Assembly: GCA_945875045.1 (NCBI GenBank)
Contig: CAMCIX010000070.1
Location: forward strand, 1-7,423
Source: an uncultured Clostridia bacterium
Lineage (GTDB): Bacteria; Bacillota; Clostridia; Oscillospirales; Acutalibacteraceae
DNA length: 7,423 nucleotides
Direction: 5' to 3'
Positions 1-7,266 of the stretch are shown here, one piece after another; position 1 is the first letter of the stretch; each line of letters opens with the position of its first letter. The notes beneath the pieces were generated by a model. The model was not told the DNA's origin, ran no database searches, and was given only the letters and a program-made list of their open reading frames with translations. The position numbers and the translations under genes are program-made.

Positions 1-60
1 CTCTCGCTCTTGATACCGATGAATGTATAGGATAATTTCGGCGGGAATTTAGGTTTTAAA

Positions 61-109
61 GAATATATAATATTCAACTATTCCATTTTTTGGGGTTTTG
101 GTGTATAAT
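61..109 (+). promoter_or_regulatory. Candidate promoter/operator region ahead of the MMPL operon
   Basis: The stretch 61-75 is a dyad with 6-bp arms (GAATAT and ATATTC) around a 3-base spacer. A TATAAT hexamer lies inside it at 66-71 and a second TATAAT lies at 104-109. Neither has a good -35 box at 16-18 bases, so which one serves as the -10, if either does, cannot be settled from the sequence. The dyad could be an operator, since MMPL exporters in this group are often controlled by small DNA-binding repressors. AT-rich DNA makes such palindromes by chance, so support is weak. No coding region is seen in 1-97. Confidence 0.3.
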
Positions 110-133
110 ACTTCACAAAAGGAGTTAAAAGCT

Positions 134-2218
134 ATGCGAAAATTTTACTCGCTTGTTGTGAGAAATCCGAAAAAGATAATTGTCTTTTTCCTTATTCTTA
201 CCGTTTTAGGCGCGGCGCTTAAAAATCTTGTCACGGTCAATTACAATCTAAGGGACTATCTGCCCGACGGTAGCTCCTCTACCGTGGCTTTGGAGGTTAT
301 GGAAAGGGAGTTTGACGGCGATATTCCCAACGCCCGCGTTATGGTGAAAAATGTGACCGTACCCGAGGCACTTGAATACAAGCAAAGGCTTAAAGACTGC
401 GAGGGCGTGGAAAGCGTTTTGTGGCTTGACGATTCGGTGAATATTTATGCGCCGCTCGAAACCGCCGAAAAAAGCGCGGTTGAAACCTATTATAAGGATA
501 ATAACGCCCTTTTTACCGTCACGGTAAGCGGAGACAGGGTTGAAACTGTCAACCGTATACGAGATATAATAGGAGAGGAGGGCGCTATGTGCGGCGACGC
601 GGTTACAACAGCGGTAGCCACAACGGGGACGGTGACCGAAATTTCCCTTATTACCGCGTTTGCGATACTCGCTGTTTTCGCGATTCTTATTATAACAACC
701 CGCTCTTTTGCGGAGCCCTTTGCAGTTATGGCGGGGCTTGGGGTTGCGATTATGATAAACAGCGGCTCCAACCTTATTTTAGGGGAGATTTCCTTTGTCA
801 CCAACGCCGCGGGAGCGGTTTTACAGCTTGCGGTTTCGCTTGACTATTCGGTTTTCCTGCTTCACAGGTATGAGGAATGTTTAAGGATTAACCCCGACCG
901 TGAGGAGGCTATGACCGACGCGCTGTGTAGGTCCACATCGTCTATTCTCTCAAGCGGACTTACGACCGTTATCGGATTTTTAGCCCTTATATTTATGCGG
1001 TTCAGAATAGGTCCCGACTTAGGGCTCGCCCTTGCAAAGGGGGTAGCTATTAGCCTTGTGACCGTGTTTGTGTTTATGCCCGCCCTTATAATAACGGTTT
1101 ATCCGCTTATTGAGAAAACCCGTCACAAAAGCTTTATGCCCTCCTTTAAGGGCTTTGGCAGACTTGTCACCCGTATAATGATACCTTTGTCTTTCGTCTT
1201 TATAATTGTCGCCGTTCCGTCCTATTTAGCTTCAAATGCTAATTCTTATTATTACGGCGGCTCGCATATCTACGGTAAGGGAACCGAATTGGGCGACGAT
1301 ACCGCCGCCATTGAAAGGGTATTCGGAAAAAGCGATACATATGTTATCCTCGTGCCGAACGGCAACGCCCGTGCCGAAAAAGGGCTTTCAACTGCGCTTC
1401 ACGAAATACCCGAGGTTAAGAGTATAATTTCCTATACCGATACCGTGGGAGCGGAAATACCTAAAGAATATCTTGATAAAGATACCCTTTTGCAGTTAGT
1501 TTCGGATAATTATAACCGATTTGTGCTTAATGTCGAGACCGATTATGAGGGCAAGCAAACCTTTAAGCTGGTCGAAAAAATACGCGATACCGCAAATGCT
1601 TATTATCCCGACGGGTATTATTTAGCAGGCGAGGGCGTTACGACCTACGACCTTATGGACGCAATTACACAGGACACACTTAAGGTAAATATTATAGCAA
1701 TCGGCGCGGTGTTTGTAATACTTTTGCTTACAATGAAATCCCTGTCCCTGCCCCTTATTCTGGTCTTCACTATTGAGGCGGCTATTTGGATTAATATGGG
1801 TATACCCTATTTTGCGGATTCCACGGTGCAGTATATCGCATATCTTATTATCTCATCAATCCAGTTGGGAGCAACGGTGGATTACGCGATACTCTTTACC
1901 GACCGCTATCTGGAGCATAGGCGCAAGCTCCCCAAAAAACAGGCGGTAAGGGAGACGGTTTCCTCGGTCACCGCCTCGGTGCTTACCTCGGGAGTAGTAA
2001 TGTCGCTGGTGGGCTTTTTGTTAAGCTATATTTCCTCCCACGGAATAATCGCCCAGTTAGGTCTGTTCTTAGGGCGCGGAACATTGCTTTCAATGACAAG
2101 CGTGTTTTTTGTACTGCCGGGACTTCTGTATATGCTTGACGGAGTGATAAAGCACACCACAATCGGTCTTAATTTCTACAATCCCAAAAAGGAGACAATG
2201 CTAAATGAAAAGGCTTAA
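134..2218 (+). CDS. MMPL-family (RND superfamily) exporter, 12 transmembrane segments
   Basis: This is a complete 694-residue MMPL-type transporter of the cytoplasmic membrane, a family that uses the proton gradient to export lipids or other hydrophobic or envelope-directed substrates. The ATG at 134 is chosen because AAGGAG (119-124) sits 9 bases upstream; an upstream in-frame TTG at 98 has no such site. The layout is the duplicated RND plan: TM1 near residues 14-30, a large outer loop to about 167, TM2-TM7 between about 168 and 366, a second outer loop to about 517, and TM8-TM12 between about 518 and 668. Both proton-relay Asp-Tyr pairs are present, in TM4 (SLDYSVFL, D237-Y238) and TM10 (ATVDYAILF, D583-Y584), so the protein looks functional. 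The stop overlaps the next gene by 14 bases, implying co-expression. Substrate unknown. Confidence 0.94.
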   Translation: MRKFYSLVVRNPKKIIVFFLILTVLGAALKNLVTVNYNLRDYLPDGSSSTVALEVMEREFDGDIPNARVMVKNVTVPEALEYKQRLKDCEGVESVLWLDDSVNIYAPLETAEKSAVETYYKDNNALFTVTVSGDRVETVNRIRDIIGEEGAMCGDAVTTAVATTGTVTEISLITAFAILAVFAILIITTRSFAEPFAVMAGLGVAIMINSGSNLILGEISFVTNAAGAVLQLAVSLDYSVFLLHRYEECLRINPDREEAMTDALCRSTSSILSSGLTTVIGFLALIFMRFRIGPDLGLALAKGVAISLVTVFVFMPALIITVYPLIEKTRHKSFMPSFKGFGRLVTRIMIPLSFVFIIVAVPSYLASNANSYYYGGSHIYGKGTELGDDTAAIERVFGKSDTYVILVPNGNARAEKGLSTALHEIPEVKSIISYTDTVGAEIPKEYLDKDTLLQLVSDNYNRFVLNVETDYEGKQTFKLVEKIRDTANAYYPDGYYLAGEGVTTYDLMDAITQDTLKVNIIAIGAVFVILLLTMKSLSLPLILVFTIEAAIWINMGIPYFADSTVQYIAYLIISSIQLGATVDYAILFTDRYLEHRRKLPKKQAVRETVSSVTASVLTSGVVMSLVGFLLSYISSHGIIAQLGLFLGRGTLLSMTSVFFVLPGLLYMLDGVIKHTTIGLNFYNPKKETMLNEKA

Positions 2219-4100
2219 AAAATTTTTACCTGTATTGCTTGCCTTGATAATACCGATTTCCACGGTCGGCGCATTAGCCGTGGGGAGCGAGCCTACAGAA
2301 AAGGAAGAGGTTATCTATATCAACCTTAATGCAAACGGAGAGGTAAAGGATATTTACGCCGTCAATATTTTCGGCGGCGGGGAGATTACCGACTACGGCG
2401 ACTATTCCTCGGTAGAAATGCTTAACACGACCGATAAAATTAATACGAGCGGCGACAAGGTCACATTTTCCTCCTCGGCGGACAGGGTTTATTACAAGGG
2501 AAAGCTTAACAATACCGAAATTCCGTGGAATATTTCGTTAAGCTTTTTTATTGACGGAAAGGAATATACCGCAAGCGAGGCGGCAGGCAAGAGCGGAAAG
2601 CTTGAAATCCGCTTTAAGGTTACTAAAAACGAAAACTGCAGGGGCAATTTCTATGATAAATACGCCCTGCAAGCCTCCTTTACCCTTGACACCGAAAAAT
2701 GTAGAAATATTGCAGCTCCCGACGCGACGGCGGCTAATGTGGGGGCTAAAAAACAGCTCTCCTACTTGGTGCTTCCGGGCAAAGGGATAGACGCCGTTAT
2801 TACAGCCGAGGTTGAAAAATTCGAAATGCCCGCGGTTTCGGTAAACGGCGTCTCGATGGCAATGAATATCGAGGTTGACGATAAAGAGCTTACCGATAAG
2901 GTAAACGAGCTTGCGGGCGCGATTAAAAAGCTTGACGGCGGCGCGGGCGAGCTTGCAGACGGCACAAACGAGCTTAAAAAGGGCAGTAACGAATTAAACG
3001 CCGGGGCAGGAAGGCTTAGAGACGGCGCGGGCGACTTAAATGTCGGCGCTAAGGCGCTTAATAACGGTGTGGTTTTAATAGGTCAGGGTCTTGACGAGCT
3101 TAATTCAAGGTCTTCCGAATTGACAGAGGGCTCGGCGCAGGTTATGAGCGCTCTGCTTGAAATTAAGGCTGGGCTTGACGAAGCACAGGCGTTTGCAGAT
3201 AAAATAAAAGCCCTTGTTAACGGGTCGGAGGAAATACAAAATTCTATTAATACGATAATAGAAAATATAGCTAAGCTTAGGGAGCTTATCAACCAAAACG
3301 ACCCCGACCTTGAGGGGCTTAAGGCTGAAAACGAGCAAAAAATTGAAGAGCTCAAGGCAAAAATCAGCGAATTACAGGCTGTGGGAGCGGACACATCAGA
3401 GCTCGAAAGCATATTAGAGCTAATTAAAAGCAACAGCGACGCGATAAACGGTATAGAGGACTGTTTTGACAGCGTAAGCGGCATTATTGACGAGATTAAC
3501 GCACAAAAAGAGGCGCTTATTCAAAAATATGAGGCTCTTAAAAACGAAATCAACAGCCTTGCTAATGAGCTTAAAGGAATTATTATTAATATGAGTAAGT
3601 TTAACGGCGCGGTTAATACCCTTGCAACGGAGTATCAAAAGCTTGACGGCGGTATAAACGAATACACCGACGGGGTTGCTAAGATAGTCGCGGGGTATGA
3701 AGGTATAATTTCGGGCGCAAGCGAGCTTATGACGGGGAGCAAAAGCCTTGCCTTAGGAGCGGAGGAATTAAGCGAAGGCACGGGAAGTTTTGTAATCGGT
3801 GCTTCTAAGCTTAATGACGGCGCGGGAGAATTAAAGAGCGGCACCGCCGAAATGAAAGAAAAAACCGAGGGTATGGACGGTAAAATTACCGAACAAATCG
3901 ACCAAATGCTCAATAGCCTTACCGGAGCGGGGGAAGAAACCGTCTCCTTTGTAAGCGAAAAGAACACCAATATTAAATCGGTGCAGTTTGTTATTAAAAC
4001 CGAGGCGGTGGAAATCGACGATACCCCCGCCGCCGCACCTGTCAAGGAGCAAAAGCTCAATTTCTGGCAGAAGCTTTTAAGGCTTTTCGGGTTGTATTGA
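2205..4100 (+). CDS. Exported L-x-x-G heptad-repeat coiled-coil protein, partner of the MMPL exporter
   Basis: This is a 631-residue protein starting at ATG 2205, 10 bases after AAAAAGGAG (2186-2194) inside the end of the exporter gene. Residues 1-26 form a signal peptide or anchor (KRLKK, then a hydrophobic run ending near ALA). Residues about 34-225 look beta-rich. Two helical blocks follow with Leu (or Ile/Tyr/Phe) every seven residues and Gly three later: residues 243-298 (8 heptads) and 480-549 (10 heptads). Between them lies a helical stretch typical of coiled coil. The C-terminus is a proline/alanine linker and a short amphipathic helix (FWQKLLRLFGLY). The repeats match the X-X-X-Leu-X-X-Gly class (TIGR03057) also found in YhgE/Pip-like proteins, but the ABC-2-type membrane domain of YhgE/Pip is absent. 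A structural partner acting outside the membrane with the MMPL exporter is inferred from the overlap; no direct function is known. Confidence 0.9.
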   Translation: MKRLKKFLPVLLALIIPISTVGALAVGSEPTEKEEVIYINLNANGEVKDIYAVNIFGGGEITDYGDYSSVEMLNTTDKINTSGDKVTFSSSADRVYYKGKLNNTEIPWNISLSFFIDGKEYTASEAAGKSGKLEIRFKVTKNENCRGNFYDKYALQASFTLDTEKCRNIAAPDATAANVGAKKQLSYLVLPGKGIDAVITAEVEKFEMPAVSVNGVSMAMNIEVDDKELTDKVNELAGAIKKLDGGAGELADGTNELKKGSNELNAGAGRLRDGAGDLNVGAKALNNGVVLIGQGLDELNSRSSELTEGSAQVMSALLEIKAGLDEAQAFADKIKALVNGSEEIQNSINTIIENIAKLRELINQNDPDLEGLKAENEQKIEELKAKISELQAVGADTSELESILELIKSNSDAINGIEDCFDSVSGIIDEINAQKEALIQKYEALKNEINSLANELKGIIINMSKFNGAVNTLATEYQKLDGGINEYTDGVAKIVAGYEGIISGASELMTGSKSLALGAEELSEGTGSFVIGASKLNDGAGELKSGTAEMKEKTEGMDGKITEQIDQMLNSLTGAGEETVSFVSEKNTNIKSVQFVIKTEAVEIDDTPAAAPVKEQKLNFWQKLLRLFGLY

Positions 4101-4124
4101 GCAAAAAATATTAAAATATGTTCT

Positions 4125-4352
4125 TTAGCGTTAAAAAGCTCGGCGGATTATGTCCTGCTCGACTCCCCTTTGGCGGGGAGCGGAACGCGGTTTGACTGGG
4201 AGCTGTTAAAAAATTTCGGCAGACCCTATTTTTTAGCGGGCGGTATTAATCCCGATAATGTTTTCGGCGCGGTGCGGGACTTAAAGCCCTACGCGGTGGA
4301 TGTAAGCTCGGGTATAGAGACGGGCGGGGTTAAGGATTTTGATAAAATGAAA
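4125..4352 (+). pseudogene. trpF remnant: C-terminal third of phosphoribosylanthranilate isomerase
   Basis: The frame running through 4143-4352 encodes the end of TrpF, the (beta/alpha)8-barrel isomerase of tryptophan synthesis: ADYVLLDSPLAGSGTRFDW, then LAGGINPDN and AVDVSSGIETGG, which correspond to the last strands and phosphate-binding loops. The aspartate in LLDSP matches the catalytic general acid of the family, but the catalytic cysteine near the N-terminus is gone. About 70-75 of roughly 200 residues remain. The frame continues upstream without a plausible start (only a TTG at 4170, inside conserved sequence) to the stop of the preceding gene, so the first ~120 residues are missing. 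The left breakpoint is near 4125-4140. At about 4347-4353 it runs directly into trpA in another frame and stops at 4370. Confidence 0.85.
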
Positions 4353-4888
4353 CCACCGCCGAGCTTGTAAGGGCAATGGAAGCGGCGGGGGCAGACCTTA
4401 TTGAGCTTGGTATTCCCTTTTCCGACCCCACTGCGGAGGGACCTGTTATTCAGGAGGCAAATTTAAGGGCGCTGTCGGGCGGGGTTACGACCGATAAAAT
4501 TTTTGATATGGTAAGGGATTTAAGAAAAACGGTTAAAATCCCCCTTGTTTTTATGACCTATGCCAATGTTGTCTTTTCCTACGGAGCGGAAAAGTTTATT
4601 TCAACCTGCGCGCAAATAGGTATTGACGGGCTTATTTTACCCGATATTCCCTTTGAGGAAAAGGAGGAATTTCTGCCCGTTTGCAAAAAATACGGGGTTG
4701 ACCTAATTTCTATGATAGCCCCCACCTCGAACGAGCGAATAGGTATGATAGCCGAAAAGGCGGACGGCGTTATAGTCGGCTCGGCAATTGTTAAAATGTG
4801 CGCCGAGTACGGAAAGGACTGCCTAAAGCCTGTTGCGGAGTACGTAAAAAGAATGAAAAGCGCCGCTAACGGAGAAATAAACGGTTAA
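4349..4888 (+). pseudogene. trpA remnant: tryptophan synthase alpha subunit with N-terminal and internal deletions
   Basis: TrpA cleaves indole-3-glycerol phosphate as part of the TrpAB complex. Homology begins at 4349 (ETTAELVRAMEAAGADLIEL), without an initiation codon and without the first ~27 residues that hold the ITAGDP strand. The glutamate equivalent to E. coli E49 is kept (codon 4403-4405), as is PFSDPTAEGPVIQ, where Glu (4436-4438) stands at the position of D60. Near 4740-4765 the sequence goes straight from APTSNERI to ADGVIVGSAIVK, skipping about 50 residues that normally contain the SxxGVTG loop and the GFGIS phosphate-binding strand. The remaining ~179 codons (usual length about 260) cannot form a complete barrel. 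An in-frame ATG at 4376 lies in conserved sequence with no convincing ribosome binding site, so I treat this as a pseudogene or a collapsed assembly. trpB, normally between trpF and trpA in Clostridia, is absent. Confidence 0.88.
4711..4753 (+). repeat. 10-bp direct repeat flanking the trpA internal breakpoint area
   Basis: TATGATAGCC occurs at 4711-4720 (coding SMIAP) and again at 4744-4753 (coding GMIAE), start to start 33 bases apart. The second copy lies close to where the ~50-residue gap in TrpA begins or ends. Short repeats like this can mediate slipped-strand deletion or mislead a short-read assembler. The coincidence is seen directly; its role is inference, and the repeat could simply reflect two similar MIA tripeptides. 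Confidence 0.4.
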
Positions 4889-4891
4889 AAT

Positions 4892-4927
4892 AATCAGGAG
4901 CGAATGAAATTTTGCTCCTGATTTTTT
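4892..4927 (+). terminator. Strong rho-independent terminator after the trp remnant
   Basis: A perfect 10-bp stem (AATCAGGAGC at 4892-4901 with GCTCCTGATT at 4914-4923) closes a 12-base loop and is followed by a run of six T (4922-4927). It starts 3 bases after the trpA stop codon, the normal place for the end of a trp operon. It separates region 2 from the polysaccharide genes. Confidence 0.9.
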
Positions 4928-4969
4928 GCGTCCCGATTCTCGGTAATACCGCATTTCGCAGAATTTCGG

Positions 4970-4998
4970 TTGATTTTTATAAATGTGCTTGGTATAAT
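4970..4998 (+). promoter_or_regulatory. Sigma-A-type promoter with extended -10 driving the glycosyltransferase genes
   Basis: TTGATT (4970-4975) and a consensus TATAAT (4993-4998) are separated by exactly 17 bases. The -10 is preceded by TG plus one base (4990-4992), the extended -10 form. Transcription would start near 5005, about 30 bases before the small frame at 5037 and about 130 bases before the GT2 gene. It lies directly downstream of the terminator, consistent with a new transcription unit. Confidence 0.75.
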
Positions 4999-5036
4999 AT
5001 TATTAACCTTTTATAACGGAAGAGGAATAACACGTT

Positions 5037-5114
5037 ATGAAAAAATACGATTATCTTCCGGTTGGCGGAGGGCCTTTTTCCGCCGTGTTTGCAAAATTTA
5101 AGGCGGTAAGATAA
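5037..5114 (+). pseudogene. 25-codon frame resembling the N-terminus of UDP-galactopyranose mutase (Glf)
   Basis: AGAGGA (5021-5026) lies 10 bases before an ATG that opens MKKYDYLPVGGGPFSAVFA followed by KFKAVR and a stop. From family knowledge, Glf proteins typically begin close to MKKYDYLIVGAGLFGAVFA, the FAD-binding Rossmann strand. About 15 of 19 positions fit, but the third glycine of GxGxxG is a serine and prolines replace two hydrophobic residues. Nothing of the remaining ~340 residues is present, and the next gene's ribosome binding site follows 9 bases after the stop. Glf makes the galactofuranose donor UDP-Galf and often sits beside glycosyltransferase genes, which suits this spot. 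The best reading is a deleted glf whose promoter and start survive. The alternative is a translated leader peptide whose likeness to Glf is coincidental. Confidence 0.5.
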
Positions 5115-5133
5115 AATTACATCGGAGGGTAAA

Positions 5134-6156
5134 ATGATCAGCATAATTATTCCCGTATATAACGGTGAAAGATATATTCCCGAGCTTATTAAAAATTTCA
5201 AGGCGCAACAGGCTTCAAGAGAAGCCTTGGAGCTGGTTTTTGTTGACGACGGCTCGACCGACGGAGGTCTTGAGCTGTTAAATACCTATGCCGACAGTCG
5301 GGAATTTTCGCTTTCGGTTTATTCACAGCCGAATTCAGGCGTAAGCACCGCAAGAAATCTCGGACTTGAAAAGGCTAAGGGCGAATTTATCACATTTGCG
5401 GATGTCGACGATTTTGTGACGGAGGATTATTTTGCATCGCTTGACGATGCTGCCCGAAAAAGCGAATTTGACGCTTTTGTATTCAGCAATATGCGGGTAA
5501 GAGGAAACGAGCTTCCCAAGGCATCTTACGAATATTCTGCCGCGAGCGAAATCGGTAACACAGATATGCTTTTAAGACTGCTTTCCAATCCTACCCGTTA
5601 CGGAGTATACAATGTACTTTATAAAAAGGAATTTTTATTAAGAAATTCCTTGAAATTTGCAGTCGGCTTTAAATATTACGAGGACTATGATTTTTTGTAC
5701 AGAACCTTTGCTCTTGCAAAGGGAATACTTATCACCCAAAAGCCGATTTACCTGTATATGCTGCGGGAGGGCTCGGCGATGCAGCGCTTCACGTGGGATA
5801 GGATTATCTGTGTTAAGCTTATGGAGGAGCTGGGGAATTGGCTTGAAGCGGCGGCGCCCGACTTCTATCCTGCCTTTGAAAAATGGGGCGTAAGCCGTAT
5901 CTATTGGTCTGTGCTCTGGCAGGCGTCGCTCGCTTTCGGTTATAGGGATTTTAAAAAATTTGAAGCTCTGATTGGCGCGGGGGATAAGCTTTCAAGGCTT
6001 TATGATTATCCCGATAAGAGGATTAGACTAAGCTCTCGGCTTTTCGGAATAGGCAAACCGCTTTACTACCTTGCGGTTAATTTGTTGGGAGCTTCTCATT
6101 CAAGGGTCGAAAAGGCTGATATAAAAAGCTTTGAAGGCTTGCTTAAAAAAAGCTGA
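5134..6156 (+). CDS. Family 2 (GT-A fold) glycosyltransferase
   Basis: A complete 340-residue enzyme that should transfer a sugar from a nucleotide donor to a growing surface polysaccharide or its lipid-linked precursor at the cytoplasmic face of the membrane. ATG 5134 follows GGAGGG (5124-5129) by 4 bases. The GT-A core occupies about residues 1-215: IPVYN (6-10), VDDGSTD (37-43), QPNSGVSTARNLGL (65-78), the metal/donor-binding FADVDDF (88-94, the usual DSDD changed to DVDD) and the YYEDYDF motif with E183-D184, where ED-type GT2 enzymes place their catalytic base. The C-terminal third is helical and not diagnostic. No transmembrane helix is evident. The donor and acceptor sugars cannot be read from the sequence. 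It is separated from the next glycosyltransferase by 12 bases and is probably co-transcribed from the promoter at 4970-4998. Confidence 0.93.
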   Translation: MISIIIPVYNGERYIPELIKNFKAQQASREALELVFVDDGSTDGGLELLNTYADSREFSLSVYSQPNSGVSTARNLGLEKAKGEFITFADVDDFVTEDYFASLDDAARKSEFDAFVFSNMRVRGNELPKASYEYSAASEIGNTDMLLRLLSNPTRYGVYNVLYKKEFLLRNSLKFAVGFKYYEDYDFLYRTFALAKGILITQKPIYLYMLREGSAMQRFTWDRIICVKLMEELGNWLEAAAPDFYPAFEKWGVSRIYWSVLWQASLAFGYRDFKKFEALIGAGDKLSRLYDYPDKRIRLSSRLFGIGKPLYYLAVNLLGASHSRVEKADIKSFEGLLKKS

Positions 6157-6168
6157 GGGAGAAAACAT

Positions 6169-7266
6169 ATGCTTGAAAGAATTTTAGTATACGGTATGAC
6201 CGACAATCCCGGGGGAATAGAAACATATTTAATTAATCAGCTGCGTGCTCTTGACCCCGATAAGGCTGTTTTTGATTTTGTAACCGATTTTCCCTCAATG
6301 GCATATGCGGACGAAGCTAAGGCTATCGGTTCAAAAATATATTATATTCCCGCAAAGAGCAAGGGTCTTTTTGCGCAATTTAAGGCTATGGCAAAAATTA
6401 TGCGCGGGCATCCCGAATATAAAAGGATTTATTTTAATGCGCTTGACGCGGGGGCGGCCCTTACCGAGCTTGTACCGTGGCTTTTCGGAAGAACCGTTAT
6501 TACGCACAGCCACAACGGCAGTACGGATAAAGTGAAGCTGCATAAATTCTGCAAGCCGCTCCTTAACCTCTTCACCTCAAAACGGTTTGCCTGCTCTAAG
6601 GTCGCGGCGGACTATATGTTCGGCAAACGCGAAACAATAATTATCCCCAATATGATTGAAGCCAAAAAATACGATTATTCGCCCGAAATAAGGCAAAAAA
6701 AGCGCAAAGAGCTTGGGATTGAAAATAATTTTGCGATTTGCCATATCGGTCGTCTTACAAATCAAAAAAATCCGATGGGGCTTATCGATATTTTCGAGTC
6801 TGTATATAAATCGGACAACAGCGCGGTTTTATTAAGCGTCGGAAGCGGCGAGCTGGAGCAAGAGGTTCATAGCTATGCGTCCGAAAAGAATTTGGACGGC
6901 TGTATTCGGTTTTTGGGTCGCCGCGGCGATATAAGCGAAATACTTCAGGCGGCGGATGTTTTTGTGCTTCCGTCATTTTATGAGGGTCTGCCGATTGTGG
7001 CGATAGAGGCTCAGGCGGCGGGACTTCCCTGCGTTTTATCCGAAAATATATCGCGTGAAGCCGCAATTACCGATAACGCTCATTTTTTAAGCCTTGACGC
7101 TCCGCTTTGCGTATGGGCGGAGAAAATTCTCTCTTTTAAAAAAATTAAAAGGACCTCAAAATTAAATGAATTGGAAGCCGCGGGATATGATTACGATCAC
7201 CCGTCGAAGGCTCAGACAGAGCTAAAGAATTATTTTGAGGGCGGTAACAGGGATGGTATAAAGTAA
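6169..7266 (+). CDS. Family 4 (GT-B fold) glycosyltransferase
   Basis: A complete 365-residue retaining-type glycosyltransferase of the GT4 class, probably adding a sugar in the same pathway as the preceding GT2. ATG 6169 follows GGGAG (6157-6161) by 7 bases. The N-terminal Rossmann domain begins ERILVYGMTDNPGGIETYL, with the glycine pair G15-G16 of the donor/acceptor loop, and HSHNG lies at 113-117. The C-terminal donor-binding domain (about residues 180-350) has CHIGRLTNQKNP (191-202), then FLGRRGDI, and the E-x7-E signature in PSFYEGLPIVAIEAQAAG (E272 and E280). The length is normal for the family and no essential motif is missing. Its TAA stop shares one base with the ATG of the next gene, indicating translational coupling. 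The transferred sugar is not determinable. Confidence 0.94.
   Translation: MLERILVYGMTDNPGGIETYLINQLRALDPDKAVFDFVTDFPSMAYADEAKAIGSKIYYIPAKSKGLFAQFKAMAKIMRGHPEYKRIYFNALDAGAALTELVPWLFGRTVITHSHNGSTDKVKLHKFCKPLLNLFTSKRFACSKVAADYMFGKRETIIIPNMIEAKKYDYSPEIRQKKRKELGIENNFAICHIGRLTNQKNPMGLIDIFESVYKSDNSAVLLSVGSGELEQEVHSYASEKNLDGCIRFLGRRGDISEILQAADVFVLPSFYEGLPIVAIEAQAAGLPCVLSENISREAAITDNAHFLSLDAPLCVWAEKILSFKKIKRTSKLNELEAAGYDYDHPSKAQTELKNYFEGGNRDGIK

Noticed and set aside
1..35. Tail of an upstream gene at the left edge
   Set aside because: Short open stretches end at 30 and 35 in two frames, but there are too few codons to tell coding from chance.
98..133. Upstream in-frame TTG start adding 12 residues to the MMPL protein
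   Set aside because: The ATG at 134 has AAGGAG at a normal distance and gives a typical family N-terminus (RKFYSLVVRNPKK); the extension includes the ribosome binding site itself.
3083..4060. Long reading frames on the minus strand opposite the heptad-repeat gene
   Set aside because: They are serine/leucine-rich low-complexity mirror images of the repeats, without ribosome binding sites or recognisable domains.
4104..4118. AT-rich inverted repeat after the heptad-repeat gene as a terminator
   Set aside because: The stem is only ATATT/AATAT with no GC and no T-run after it; it would not be stable.
4143..4888. Bifunctional TrpF-TrpA fusion protein
   Set aside because: The two parts are in different frames, the TrpF frame stops at 4370, and both halves lack essential segments.
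4376..4888. Short but functional TrpA starting at ATG 4376
   Set aside because: It lacks the first barrel strand and an internal ~50 residues including the GVTG loop, and has no convincing ribosome binding site.
4928..5036. trp attenuator or T-box leader
   Set aside because: There is no run of Trp codons, no T-box-like motif and no competing hairpins; the region lies downstream of the trp remnant and holds only the promoter.
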